From positions 2,802,501-2,866,500 of the forward strand of contig OU015655.1 in NCBI GenBank assembly GCA_907165275.2: a DNA stretch of 64,000 nt, in the 5' to 3' direction. Positions 1-10,906 of the stretch are shown here, piece by piece. The position numbers and the translations under genes are program-made. Origin of the DNA: Zygaena filipendulae (taxonomy: Eukaryota > Arthropoda > Insecta > Lepidoptera > Zygaenidae). Each line of letters opens with the position of its first letter. Within the stretch, counting starts at the first letter, position 1. The notes under the pieces are model-generated. The model saw only the letters and a program-made list of their open reading frames with translations. It did not search any database and was not told the origin of the DNA.

Positions 1-637
1 TTATGTAGGCATGTTGATGCACTTAATATAGTGTACATGACGCTTCTGTGATCTTTATATATTGAGAGGACTTAATCGAAATTTTTGCATATTATCTTTT
101 CCAGTTCAGACAGTATTGAAAGAATCCGTAAGCATGCTTACATACATTTAAATAATCACTAAGATTGTTTTTTTATTGGCTGATTGGATCTTTGGAAATA
201 TATCATAATCCCTATGAAAGAACGTTAACTTTTATTTATTGAATATGATATAAATAAATCAGTGTGATGTGTGATGATTTCCAATGAGATTGTATGCGCT
301 TCTAAGACTAAGATAAAAAATGTAGGTATTCTCATTAGTTAGTATTCACTGCAGTGCTTGCTCTTGATTTGTGGCAGCTTCCCTCAGATATTTCGTTCTT
401 TCAATACTCTAGCCTGTTGAAAGTTGAACCTTTCCTTTCTTTATTGTAATTTCAATATATACTGTTAACCCAACATAAAAACAATTTTGAACGATATCCT
501 TAATTGCATGAGGCATGAAAACTCGCCTGTTTGTGAATTCGATGATAAATAATAAAATAAATGAGAACAAAATATCATAACTAAGTTGTTCTTGTTACCT
601 TTTGATGCTAACAGGTTAAAAAAGTTACAACAAATAC
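1..637. other. AT-rich non-coding stretch, nothing recognised
   Basis: No exon-like GC island, no splice-bounded reading frame with protein-like composition and no clear repeat was found. The minus-strand reading frame at 465-710 runs into the fold-back element at 638-838 and is not credible as a gene. Confidence 0.6.
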
Positions 638-838
638 GATAGGTCAACCAGGGGAATTGCGTCCATGGGGGGGGATAGCGTCTATCAAAGATTATCCCAA
701 TCCATTCCATCTAGTTTTGTTTTTTAATATTAAACAAACAAAACTAGATGGAAGTAGTCATTTGAAAACCTAATAGTTTTCGAGTAATCTTTGATGGACT
801 CTATTACCCCCATGGACGCAATTCCCCCGGTTTACTAT
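638..838. mobile_element. Fold-back (inverted-repeat) MITE-like element
   Basis: The two halves are imperfect reverse complements. The left arm (about 638-721) carries ggggaattgcgtccatgggg, then tatcaaagatta, then ccatctagttttgttt. The right arm (about 731-838) carries the same blocks inverted: aaacaaaactagatgg, taatctttgatgga, and ccatggacgcaattccccc. The right arm has a small extra stretch, so pairing is interrupted. There is no coding capacity, so this is a non-autonomous DNA element or its remnant; the superfamily is not assigned. Confidence 0.8.
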
Positions 839-3283
839 ATTCCCTTTTTGTTTATCATTGTTCAATTCAATAAACATCGAGGTTACTTTTATTTAAATGC
901 ATTCAATATGTTATACATATTTACCTACTATTTAATCAATCGGAAACATAGATTTATTTTGAAGTTAACAGTAGCAGCTGTCCTTCATCTAAAACGTAGT
1001 GATTATTTGCTTAGTGATCCTTAAGATTAAATTGAAAAATATTCCGCCAAAACTACCACATTCGGCCAAACTTTCTGCTTCTGCTTCGTTCGAAGGTTTT
1101 GGCGATGGCTTTACTGGCTTCGGTCAAAAATTGATCTTCGATCGGAACTATGTAGATAGATAACCTCGCATATGTCTTTCACTGTACGAAATGGCTTCGT
1201 TGTTTTTTTTTTTATAAATATGCACTGCGAAATATGGTTTCTTTAGCTATAATAACTTGAGGCTTTGAGCTGTAGGCGCGAATAAAATTATAATTCAAAA
1301 TTTCCAAAAATATGAACAGTTGATATCACAAAATAAAACTATGTTTCTTATCTTAATGTTATTTATTCAAGTCTTTAGTAGGTAATAATTTTTATACGAA
1401 AAAAATGAATTGCACATGCAGAGGAATAGCAACATTTTTTTTTTTTATATAATTTTGTATTATCGATCAAAATCCATACAAATATCCATCAAAATATCTA
1501 TTATCTTTATCGGTTCATCACACTACTGTTTACCCGATCCGTATGAAATCGAACTCACCTCACCTGACACAAGTCAAATTAACTTACCAACGGTGCTGAC
1601 GCTTTCAAAAGTTATCGATGTAACAATAAACTAAACGAAATTTAAAACTTGTTACCAAACCAAAAGCAATGGGTCTATAAATAACCAAATGAATGGATCA
1701 AAAAAAATTGTTGATTATTTCTAAAATTAATGATAGATTAATAGAACTCGAATTTAATTATTCCTCTGTACGTGTCATTGTTCGCATGTGTCTATAAATG
1801 TTTGTCATAGTTTTGCTTTGTTTATATTGGCTAGTGCATTTTGCCTTTGTTTTTACTTTGTTGCAGCGATAACTAACGAAAGAAAGAAAATAACTTATAT
1901 GGTTACCATGAGAGGAAAAGGTCGATGCCCCGGATCGATGGATAATTATATGAATCTAACATATTAAAAAACCCAGACTCTCCCTGCCTCCACAGCCTCC
2001 ACACCATCCCGCTCCCATTTAGTTTAGACATTTAATAAATGTATAATCTTTAGTTTATTTTCAAAAGTTGTACTTAGTTTGATATTTTTGTTTTTACATT
2101 AATTCTTGTTACTAATTGGCTGCAATTGATTTTGTTTTGAATGAACACAATTTAATTGATCAATAATATTGTAGATAGTTTAGTTAGAGCACAGATAAAA
2201 TTTGTTTAACAAATTAAAAATTAAGAGTTTTATAATCGCTTAAATTTTTGATCATAAAAATAATTTTGTTTATTTTTAACAATAAATCTAGCATAACGTT
2301 ATAAATTAAGCGAGCACATCATAATAATTACACTTGGTTTGTACCGTAGGTATTGTAGTTAAGCAGTTCACCCGAGCTTTTACTCGTTAGAATTAACTTT
2401 TTTAATATTTAACCATATCTACTAATAATATAGCTTACTTTATTCAGTAGTCGGTTTAAAATAATCACAAAACACTTATTAAAATTTTTGACTAATGGCA
2501 AAATCATCACAATTGTTAAGAGAGAGATATTTTAAATTACACCACCTTTTATGCATTTCTTTTTTTATTATAAATACTTAATACACCAAAATTCCGATTG
2601 ATTTTAATTATTATACCTATTTATATTTTATTATTATAACATCAACATACCTACCTATGTGTATTGAATACGTAGCTTTGATACTACGTCTCTGGTTCTC
2701 CTGTCCGATATTTGATTTAGTTCAATCCACCACAAGCGTGCGCCACAGAGCAACGCAACGCTCGACTACACAATGTACTTACTATTGGTTTTTTGTCGTG
2801 GAATAAAGTTTAATAAGCACTTTTTTATATTTAAGAACAATACTAACTTTTCAGTCATACTAATAATCGCTTATATGGTTTATATTATTCGGCGACAAAA
2901 ACGGCAACTTATAGCCTTTTGTTTCTATTTTATTATTTTTGAATGATTGTGGTCGCATTAAGACATTTAGCTCAATAAATAATTGTGAATACTGAGTGTA
3001 CTTAATGGATCTTATAATATTTGAATGATTGTTTTTAAATGTTTCTGTCGAATCGGTGTTTTTTTATGAGATAAAATTAAAAAGCGTGGTTACAATCCGT
3101 CCGTTTGTCGCACCGTCGCACGTTCACCGTTACGGTATCGCGTCAGAGCAGCGGTCCGGTGTCGTTTGCAACCTCGCTTTTACAATATCTGTTGGAGATC
3201 GCCGGGCACAGCTAGAAGTGCGTGGAATGGTGGACAGGGCACCGCCGGCCGAGCCGCCCGGGGAGCAGCGGACCTGCGTCCAG
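839..3283. other. AT-rich non-coding DNA, probably intron or flank of the plus-strand gene
   Basis: Nothing recognisable as coding. The short frames at 839-1024 and 1410-1634 have random-looking composition. The GC content rises from about 3090, just before the exon at 3284, which fits intron DNA running into an exon or an upstream exon edge that I could not fix. Confidence 0.5.
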
Positions 3284-3963
3284 AGAACGCCCTCGACGCG
3301 CTACTAGACGAGCTGCAGACGTTCGCCGAGCCGGCGGCGGCGGCGCGCGGCGGGGGCGGGGGCGCGCGCGGAGACGACCCGCTGCGCCGGCTGCACTCGT
3401 ACCCGAGCGGCAGCGACACGGACGCGTCGCCGCCGGTGCGCGCGCGCGGCCAGCACCCGCCCAAGCCGCCGGTGCCTGAGCGGCACCCCGACCTGCTAGC
3501 GATGGCCGCGCGCCGCGCCCCCCTCCCGCCGCCGCCGCCCCCGCCGCGCACCACCTCCCGCTCGCCGCTCGCGTCGCCCACCTCGCCCGCCTCGCCCACC
3601 GACCCCGACACCGAGGAGAGCGCGTCGCGGCAGGCGCTCCTCGAGCAACGGCACCAGGAGCTGCTGAAGAAACAGAGGGCGTTGCAGGAGCAGTACGCCA
3701 GGTTGCAGATGATACAGCGGAGCGGGGCCGCGCTGCCGCCCGCCGCCCAGCAAGAACTGAAGAAGACGGGCAGCGAGTCGAATCTGTTGTCCGAGTTGAG
3801 CCTCAACCTGTGTGAGGTCGACGACGTCTCGGGCAGCACGACCCAGCTGGGGGGGCACGCGGAGCGTGCGGGGGGCGCGCCGCCCGACCGCTCGCCCGAG
3901 GACGCCGCGGGCTCGACAGCCGTGCCCACCACCAATAAGGTTTACGAGACTGACATTCTGTGA
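3284..3963 (+). CDS. 3'-terminal exon of an unidentified LD-motif / proline-rich / coiled-coil protein
   Basis: The last roughly 226 residues of a plus-strand gene I cannot name. Seen in order: an LD motif (ENALDALLDELQTFA) matching the paxillin-type LDxLLxxL consensus; an Ala/Gly-rich low-complexity stretch; a Ser-rich SYPSGSDTD segment; KPPVPERHP followed by PLPPPPPPPR, a typical SH3/EVH1/profilin ligand; a charged coiled coil of about 35 residues (ALLEQRHQELLKKQRALQEQ and on); a TGSESNLLSELSLNL segment; and the C-terminus NKVYETDIL. LD motifs are known to bind focal-adhesion partners such as FAK or vinculin, so an adaptor of the cytoskeleton or adhesion sites is an inference only. The stop TGA is at 3961-3963. 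The start is set at the acceptor ..gcgtccag at 3276-3283; the frame stays open upstream to 3166, so an earlier acceptor is possible. Strong GC richness creates long shadow frames on the other strand. Confidence 0.7.
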
Positions 3964-4083
3964 CCTTGCAGTCGTTGCTTCGCTATATCCGTTTAACTCA
4001 TATTAAAATTTCGCTCCCTCTGGTTTAAATACATTTATATTTTTATTGAGTATTTGAGTTTATCAGCAGTTCTTATACGCGTT

Positions 4084-4089
4084 AATAAA
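4084..4089 (+). terminator. Polyadenylation signal AATAAA of the plus-strand gene
   Basis: AATAAA lies 121 bases after the stop codon at 3961-3963, on the same strand, in a sharp drop back to AT-rich sequence. It is a plausible polyA signal; no transcript evidence is available. Confidence 0.4.
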
Positions 4090-4100
4090 AATTCGTCATT

Positions 4101-5173
4101 ATTTATTTATCCGTACCTAATACCGATCCGACTAAATATTTAAACAGAGAATACGGTTATCCCTGGGTTGTATACGTATTTTAGATTACGCAAAAGGGAT
4201 ACTGAAATCATAAATCCCACAATTGATTAACGAGACTTTTTTCTAGGTGCTTCATATAAATGAAGAATAACTCATAGATTCATAAGAATCTACCGCAGTT
4301 TGCACAATTCACAACACCGTTTTATGTATAGCATCCTCCAATTTTCAGCACCTTACAATACTATAATAAGTATAACTTTACCTATAACGTAATAGGTAAC
4401 CGGAAATGACATAATGGCCAATAAATAACCATCGATCTTTGACCTACTTAATTACGTATAACAGATAAACCTAGGTGGGCCATCAAGCAAACAGATTACC
4501 ATACTGGTATTTGATGTGCATGCATAATTAAAATAAGGTAAAATTACCGAAAATTAGTTTAAAAAGCAAAAATAAAAATAATCAGGTAAGCTATATTTCA
4601 GATGTGTAAAAACATTACTAAATCGATGTTATCGGTGTCCCCTTAATTCACTCAACTCATAAAACCATCCTATAACTAAGTAATGAAAGTTGCAAGTCAA
4701 CCGCAAAAATATGGATTATTTTTGTGTACCATATCCCTTAAAATATCTATAGTATTTATCTTCCTAAATAATACCTACCTACCATATACATAAACTTTAT
4801 AATATTCAATGGTGATAAATATAAGTGGATGTAATCTAATCTTTCTTTTTTTTAAATATATCATACACCTAACTGAACACTTTATGTAAAATTTATGCTT
4901 ACTCACAGATGAGGATAAGAATAGACAAAACGAGTAGTCTCTGTGAACGTGCTCAATTTTCGGTGCAAATAATTGTATTTTTACGACTGTGCACTATGTT
5001 TCAAACTGTATACTATGATGTGTTTGATGTCTGAGAATTTTGGCAGAATGAATATCTGATAACAGACATCAACTAACAATACAAAATGATGTTTTTATCT
5101 ATGATTTATTAATCGCTAACGCTGTCAATGTGCGGTCATTGATCGCACTTAAGGTGGATCGTCGGGCTTCAAG
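4101..5173. other. Intergenic AT-rich DNA, nothing recognised
   Basis: No coding or structural signal was found between the polyA signal and the SINE at 5174. Confidence 0.5.
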
Positions 5174-5390
5174 ACTCAGTGCTCAGTAGGTCACCATTCC
5201 TACTCGCTAATCAAAAGATTCCGGGTTCAATTCCCGGTGGGGGTGAACTTTGTGTGATGAGCACAGGGTTCCACTTTTGTATACATTAGGTACCTTTTTT
5301 TTATAACACGTTTGCTTGATTTCCACGACACAATCTTAAAGCTTAGTGTGGGATCAAGTAGATTATGTGTATTGTGAAGTGTTATTATTA
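5174..5390 (+). repeat. tRNA-derived SINE (copy 1)
   Basis: It contains a B-box-like block, ccgggttcaattcccggtgg (5221-5240), preceded by a degraded tRNA-like head (gctcagtaggtcacc). It is followed by the same body as the copy at 16014: ctttgtgtgatgagcacagggttcca and then cttgatttccacgacaca..agtgtgggatcaagtaga..ttgtgaagtg. The A box is more decayed than in copy 2. It ends in a short tta repeat, as retroposed SINEs often do. Confidence 0.8.
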
Positions 5391-8300
5391 TTAAAAAATA
5401 AACAATACATTTATCCGATATCGCCAATACTAAAATTTACTGTTTTTTTTTCATATTTATAATATTTTAATATTAAGTATAGTAGTATGATCATAGTATG
5501 ATAATATGATAATAGTATGATCGAGATACAAAAATATTTATGGAAAAAAAAATTATAGTGTGAGAAAACTTCTTTTGAAACTAGTATGATAACTAGCTCT
5601 GACGGTTCACCTTAATGCTTAAATGCAATGACGTCTTTCTGTAGGGTGAAAATTCTTGCGCGGTTTATGAATTTAACGAACTTACCTTGTCTATTTAATC
5701 TTCATCTATTGTTAAATAATCGTATTTAGTTCCCTTTACGAATTTGTGCCAAATATTGTGTATATGGGTTTTTATTTTATCTACAATTTATCGGCATTTA
5801 CTTTAAAATAAAATCCAAACAAACGAGAGTTTCTCGTATATGTGGGCCTCTTATGAATTTCTAATCAGCTCCATCATTCTATCGTGCAACGAGGTTAGAA
5901 AATAGAATTTAACGACTTTTGGATGAATTTTGTAACGATAACTGAAAAAAACGAATGTCAGTTGTAATTTTAGTTTATGTTTAAAAAGCATTGATGAAAT
6001 TATTTCCACAGTAACTTTCAGTTCGGTTACATTCATTACTTTTACTTAAAAAAATGAAACAATAATTGCGAGAATTTTTGTGCAAATCAATTTTTATTTT
6101 ATTTTTTCAAGAATTGATAAGCATCTCGCGTTTTAGGTCATACTCTTGTGCAACGAATTTGTTGTGTAGGTATATGTACTAGGGACTTATGTGAACACTT
6201 AGCAACTATCATAATATATATATTGATAGTTTCGTATTTGTTTTAGGTTGTCATTTTCAAAAAAAAATAGAACTAATATTTTTGACGGCTCCGCTTACAT
6301 AAGATTATGAAAAATCTGAAATAAATCGACTGTGATAAAAAGGTTACCTACGTACGTATTGTAATTGAGAATGCTTAAGAATTGAATAAAACTAAACTTA
6401 GTTTAAAAATTTAAAATAAACAATTTCGTAACATATGAACTTTCATGATTTCTTGGCCGCTTTTGAGTCTAAAATTGAAAAATTTAGTCAAATGTACTAA
6501 AATTATAACTTTGAAAAATGCTATTAAAATTAGCTGCTACCTCAGCTGTCGCATCGTAAAACCGTCATTAATATTAGTATAGAGTAACAAAAAAAAAATA
6601 TTCAGTGAACATTACGTATAATATTAATGTGGTCAAATTGATTGAGATCATGAAATAACGAGTGATATTGATGTATAAAGTTGTGTTTTAAATATAATTG
6701 AAAATATCCTTATTTTTAGACTCGGAATATATCTGCATTAGAAAATGTATAGAGTCTAGATCATTAGCAAGAAGTACCTAGGTAATATTTAGAGATATTG
6801 ATGTAATTATAAAAAAAAAAAACTTAATGAACAACTAAATTTTTCGCGCTTTTTGAATGTTTGTTGCATTGAAGAACACGATTTCATTAAATAAATATAC
6901 TTAATAGTTCATATTTATTAAATAAAATATTGCACAAAATTTTCAAGCACCTTAGGCTATTGGATTTTTTTAATGGTGATTTATAAATATTTTATTGAAA
7001 TTGGGTTTATATTGAAAAATTTTAAATTCTAGCTGTTCCATATACGAGTAGGTCTACTGCCTTTTTTACAACATGGATTATGCAGTATTTTCTATTATTA
7101 GCAAATTCCACCACGAAAATTCGACTTATTATTGTGTAATACTTTATATATTACATTTTCACACGTAAGGTAAACAAAAATACGTGCCACTTCAAAATTT
7201 TGGATTATACCTATCTACCTACCTATATAAAATAGTGAATAATATTTATAAATAGTGTTAATCGTGTATGTATGTATGTCTCTACATTTCTCTACAAACA
7301 GTCTTGCCAACACAATGGTCACTTTAGTGGTACTTAATGGTAAAAAATAACTATATCTTTAGATATTATATGTACCTATCGGTCTTGATTAACGTTATTT
7401 TCTACTAAGTACATTCCTTAACTTTTTTTCATCAAATGTAAAGTAAAAGAAGTAATATTACTACCTACTGTTTACTTGAATATAATTATGCGTTACCTAT
7501 ATTATAACGTAAGCATTTTACAATTCCTATTTTATTTTACAAAACGTTTATTGTATTGTCTAAATTCAAAGTGCCAAATTTTTATTAGTTCTGTAAGTAG
7601 GTTTTTGTACGTTACGTATACTTTTGTATTTAAATTTTATAATAAATGATAGGTACCTACAATTTTGAAAAGGGTGTCGTTCAATAACATTACTTCACTA
7701 ATAAATGTTGAACTGAGTTTATTTATTCCGTATCGCTGTGGCTACGCTAAAACAATTGTCAATATGAGTAGCACTATTCAATTTTTCTATTTCATCTTTT
7801 GTTAAAAAAGGCTGTTTACTCTGTACACTAAAGGCATTGTTCTTGTTAAATTTTTAGATATACTTATTTCAGTAATAGCTTAAATATTGTGTTACAAGTA
7901 TCATAATAATATTTTTGTTACTTTAAAGTCGAGTACCTACTCATTATCTAGCTGTGACTGCAGCGGACAAATACAGTACCTAATGAAGTTTTAAGTGAGT
8001 ACGATTGAAAAGATCTTCAATTTATGGATGAACTGCGAACACACTATGATTTTTGGTTACAGTACCTACGTGCAATAATTACAGTCACGGCTCTCAAATG
8101 ACTCCAGCTTAAGCTAAATAAGGTTCGACAGTATTTTGTTTTACTTAAAATTGCAGCTGAAGGTTACGTTTTTATTATTATGTTATGGATAGATTTAATA
8201 GTAGTTTAGTTTAATACATTACCAGGATAGCTTAAAATGTTTTAAATGTGAAACTAAATGAATAAATATATTATACATGTGAAGTTATTAACGTTTTTTA

Positions 8301-9000
8301 TTTTTGTATCAGTTCAATTTTATACTTTAAATTACTTTGTGAAATTGTGTGAATTTTTTTTGTGAATACGGGGCATATCTAGTGTTATTTACCTTACAAT
8401 TAAATTTCGACCTTACACACTAAATTAAAGATATAGATTAGATCAGATAACGCAATTAAGTTGACATGAAACCTATGTGTCTCGTACAATATCTTACCTC
8501 AAAATACCTCTACCTATTATCTTGAAATACCTAAGTTACATTAAGTTTTTATGAATAACTGATATCTTTAATAGCACTATGTTACTAATATTTTCATTCG
8601 AGTTGGGTGAAAAAATAATACAAGGTCATATAATATCTGTCTTACTATATTTAATTTTTTACAATATCCTACAAATAATTAAATTAAAACTAGATAAGTG
8701 ACGTAGTCAGTCCGAAATTAAAATCAACTTATTTTAACATTATACTGTATAAGGTAATTAGATAAAAGTTGGTAGGTTAGTAATAGATTTCATTCCTAAA
8801 CGTCTTTTAGAACTTTGGTTCATTGATGGGGATACGGCCGGCAGAGCGAGTGGTCTGTTTGTTCCGATAAAAACACCCCTACAGATAATGAGTATATTTG
8901 TCGTTGGCATTGTATAACCTTTGTTTACGAGTATTCTCTTTATAATGTCGAGAACGTAACAAAATGTGCTGGTGCTCGGAAATCGCAACCATTTAAACCA
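5391..9000. other. Intergenic AT-rich DNA, nothing recognised
   Basis: More than 3.6 kb without an exon-like GC island. The reading frame at 5851-6036 (minus) and the part of the 8758-9129 frame lying here have no recognisable domain. Short direct repeats such as tacctacctacc and atgatagtatgatc recur but do not define an element. Confidence 0.5.
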
Positions 9001-9290
9001 CAGAGCAAATAAATTAACTAGAGAAGCCATGTAGGCGGGGGCAGGCGCGCTACGGTTGCTAAGGAAGTTAGGGCAAATGCTCAACTTTCCCAACGCTTCT
9101 TTTGCTGCCATACCAAGTATATTTACCATAATACTGCCAATTCCAAAAAAAATTGAAAACAGTGACTAAGTAAAAACAACCATATAGCGTTTAAAATATT
9201 TCTTTACGTTAATGAATGTTTAGTGCGTGATGAATAGTTTTGTGTGCGACAATCACTGGTTTTCATCTGTTTTCATACTAAACTAAGTTG
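9001..9290. repeat. Dispersed repeat, copy A (family with 15594 and 56148)
   Basis: Shares an ordered series of blocks with 15594-15870: agcaaataaattaactagag, a g/a-rich run, ggcaggcgcgc, cttttgctgcca, ccaagtatatttacca, gactaagtaaaaac, ttaatgaatgttt, gtgcgtgatgaatagttttg, and ctggttttcatctgttttc. The minus-strand reading frame at 8758-9129 runs into it and is therefore probably not a gene. Element class unknown. Confidence 0.75.
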
Positions 9291-9300
9291 ACGTCCCTTC

Positions 9301-9867
9301 TATCTGTTATTTTCTGTTCTGTGATTTAAACTCCCTTGTGGTTTCGGTTAACCTCAAACATAATGTCGCACCTCGGGAATCTCACAACAAAACTGGCACT
9401 CTAAGTCTTCGGCATGAGTAGTTAAAATTTTAGCCGTTTCCGGCAATACCGGCAAATTTACACAATTTGTCTGCCTTAGGTATATGTATAGCTGAGATAC
9501 ACCAGAAACGAATTCCAGTGAACAGTAAGTAGGTAGCTACGATTGAGATGATGATATCAAATATTTATTTCTTAGTAAATACCACCGTTTCGTCGTTTTG
9601 ATACGCAAAACTTGTAGACCAATGTAACTCCGACCATATTTTTTAGGCTTCTGAAGTGTACACCTGAAAAAACCAAAGGAGTCGCTTAGACGCGAAAGAG
9701 GGCTATCATACGACAAATGCATCAGCGTAGGTACAACCAGGTAGGTAGGTACTTCCATAGGTAAAACCATCATATTATGTCCTCATAGGAAGAAAAATTC
9801 TCACTGGCCGATTTATAAACGTTAATCACCCGCTTGAACTGAGTCTAGAAAGTAGCCTTTTTTATAA
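9301..9867. other. Intergenic DNA, nothing recognised
   Basis: No exon, repeat with a second copy, or palindrome was identified. The frame at 9537-9773 on the minus strand is not protein-like. Confidence 0.4.
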
Positions 9868-10080
9868 GTCAAAGTCAAATCCTTTATTTAAATTTGGCCC
9901 ATAATGTAGCTCTTTTTAACGTCAGTATAATTACAGTTATTATGACAGCACCCATAAAATATCCACCCTTCACAGCTTCCTAGTGCTATGGCTGAAGAGA
10001 AGAAGCTGCGCAACAAACTCTTCAGCAACACGCTGCCAGTTTGAAGTTACAATATAGATATATGTATAATATAATTAGTG
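9868..10080 (-). mobile_element. 3'-end fragment of a LINE-type retroelement
   Basis: The stretch tcaaatcctttatttaaatt.. followed by gagaagaagctgcgcaacaa and actcttcagcaacacgctgcc resembles, in reverse orientation, the 3' end of non-LTR elements that are common in moth genomes. This is recognition by eye; no reverse transcriptase coding is left. Confidence 0.45.
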
Positions 10081-10384
10081 GTACAGTATAATGGTAGGCA
10101 AACTTTGAAATGGAGTTTTTGTCAATTCAACTAATCTATAAACGGGTAAAAATTTGTATCTATAGAAGTCTCATATTTACCGTTTTTAAATTCACGCCGT
10201 GGAAATCGGTATCGTGGTTATTATTTTTCAATAAATAAAGATAACATGAGATTTCTAAGAGTTTAGCCCCTAATGTGAAAATGGTGTATTACGTCAGATA
10301 CCTAATGAAAATCGTTTACTCTAGATATTGAAAGCGAGATAGATTTATTATTCATTATTCATCACATACATACAAAACCAAGTC

Positions 10385-10556
10385 GCTTCACGCTGTCTGT
10401 CTGTCCCTATATATGCTTAGATCTTTAAAACTACGCAACGGATTTTGATGCGGCTTTTTAATAGATAGAGTGATTCAAGAGGAAGGTTTATACTAGACAT
10501 AGTTTATCCTGGAAATTCCGCGGGAACTTCTAAATTACCGCGGGGGCAGCTAGTTC
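10385..10556 (-). repeat. Abundant lepidopteran short interspersed repeat, reverse copy
   Basis: Contains acgcaacggattttgatgcgg, atagatagagtgattcaagagg, and a GC-rich end ccgcggg.. cagctagt. The same ordered blocks recur inverted at 15179, 29775 and 60707. Probably a SINE or LINE-tail family; class not established. Confidence 0.75.
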
Positions 10557-10751
10557 ATCATAAATAACTACATATCTATAGGTAGAATAATTCTTTTAGA
10601 GAAATAAATTTCTTAAACCGTAGTCGGGTCCGAACCTAAGAACTTTGCATTGGTCACTAGAAAGATATATTTTAACGTGACAATTTGTCTGACCGGAGTC
10701 ATAACGTACCTACTATCTACGCACTAACGTTATAGGTAGGTACTGCGTAAA

Positions 10752-10906
10752 TCACACCTTTTTCTTGACCTTCAAGTTTTTACTTTCAATGTACTGTTGC
10801 AAGGCGACGTATATGAATTTGTACTGCGCTCTGTTTTGGACCAGGCCACTTCTTTGTGCCCGAACCATTTTCACCGTGTTATGAACGTCTATATCGCAAT
10901 TGTTTC
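10752..10906 (-). CDS. csw: SHP-2/corkscrew-like phosphatase, last coding exon (PTP domain end)
   Basis: Acceptor ..tttacag at the right end, in phase with the previous exon. It encodes [20 protein letters not shown], a [10 protein letters not shown] segment (the conserved Q-loop, QTEAQYRFIY in human SHP-2) and a basic tail ending at TGA (10752-10754) only about a dozen residues past the PTP fold. The usual tyrosine-bearing C-terminal tail of SHP-2 is absent from this form. A weak GTGTGA at the stop could act as a donor to an unseen tail exon. Confidence 0.85.

Noticed and set aside
3180..3935. Long minus-strand frame of 251 codons opposite the LD-motif exon
   Set aside because: It is the GC-rich shadow of the plus-strand exon; its composition is Ser/Ala/Gly/Arg-rich without a domain, while the plus frame has clear motifs and a coiled coil.
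8758..9129. Minus-strand frame of 123 codons
   Set aside because: It runs into a dispersed repeat also present at 15594 and has no recognisable domain.
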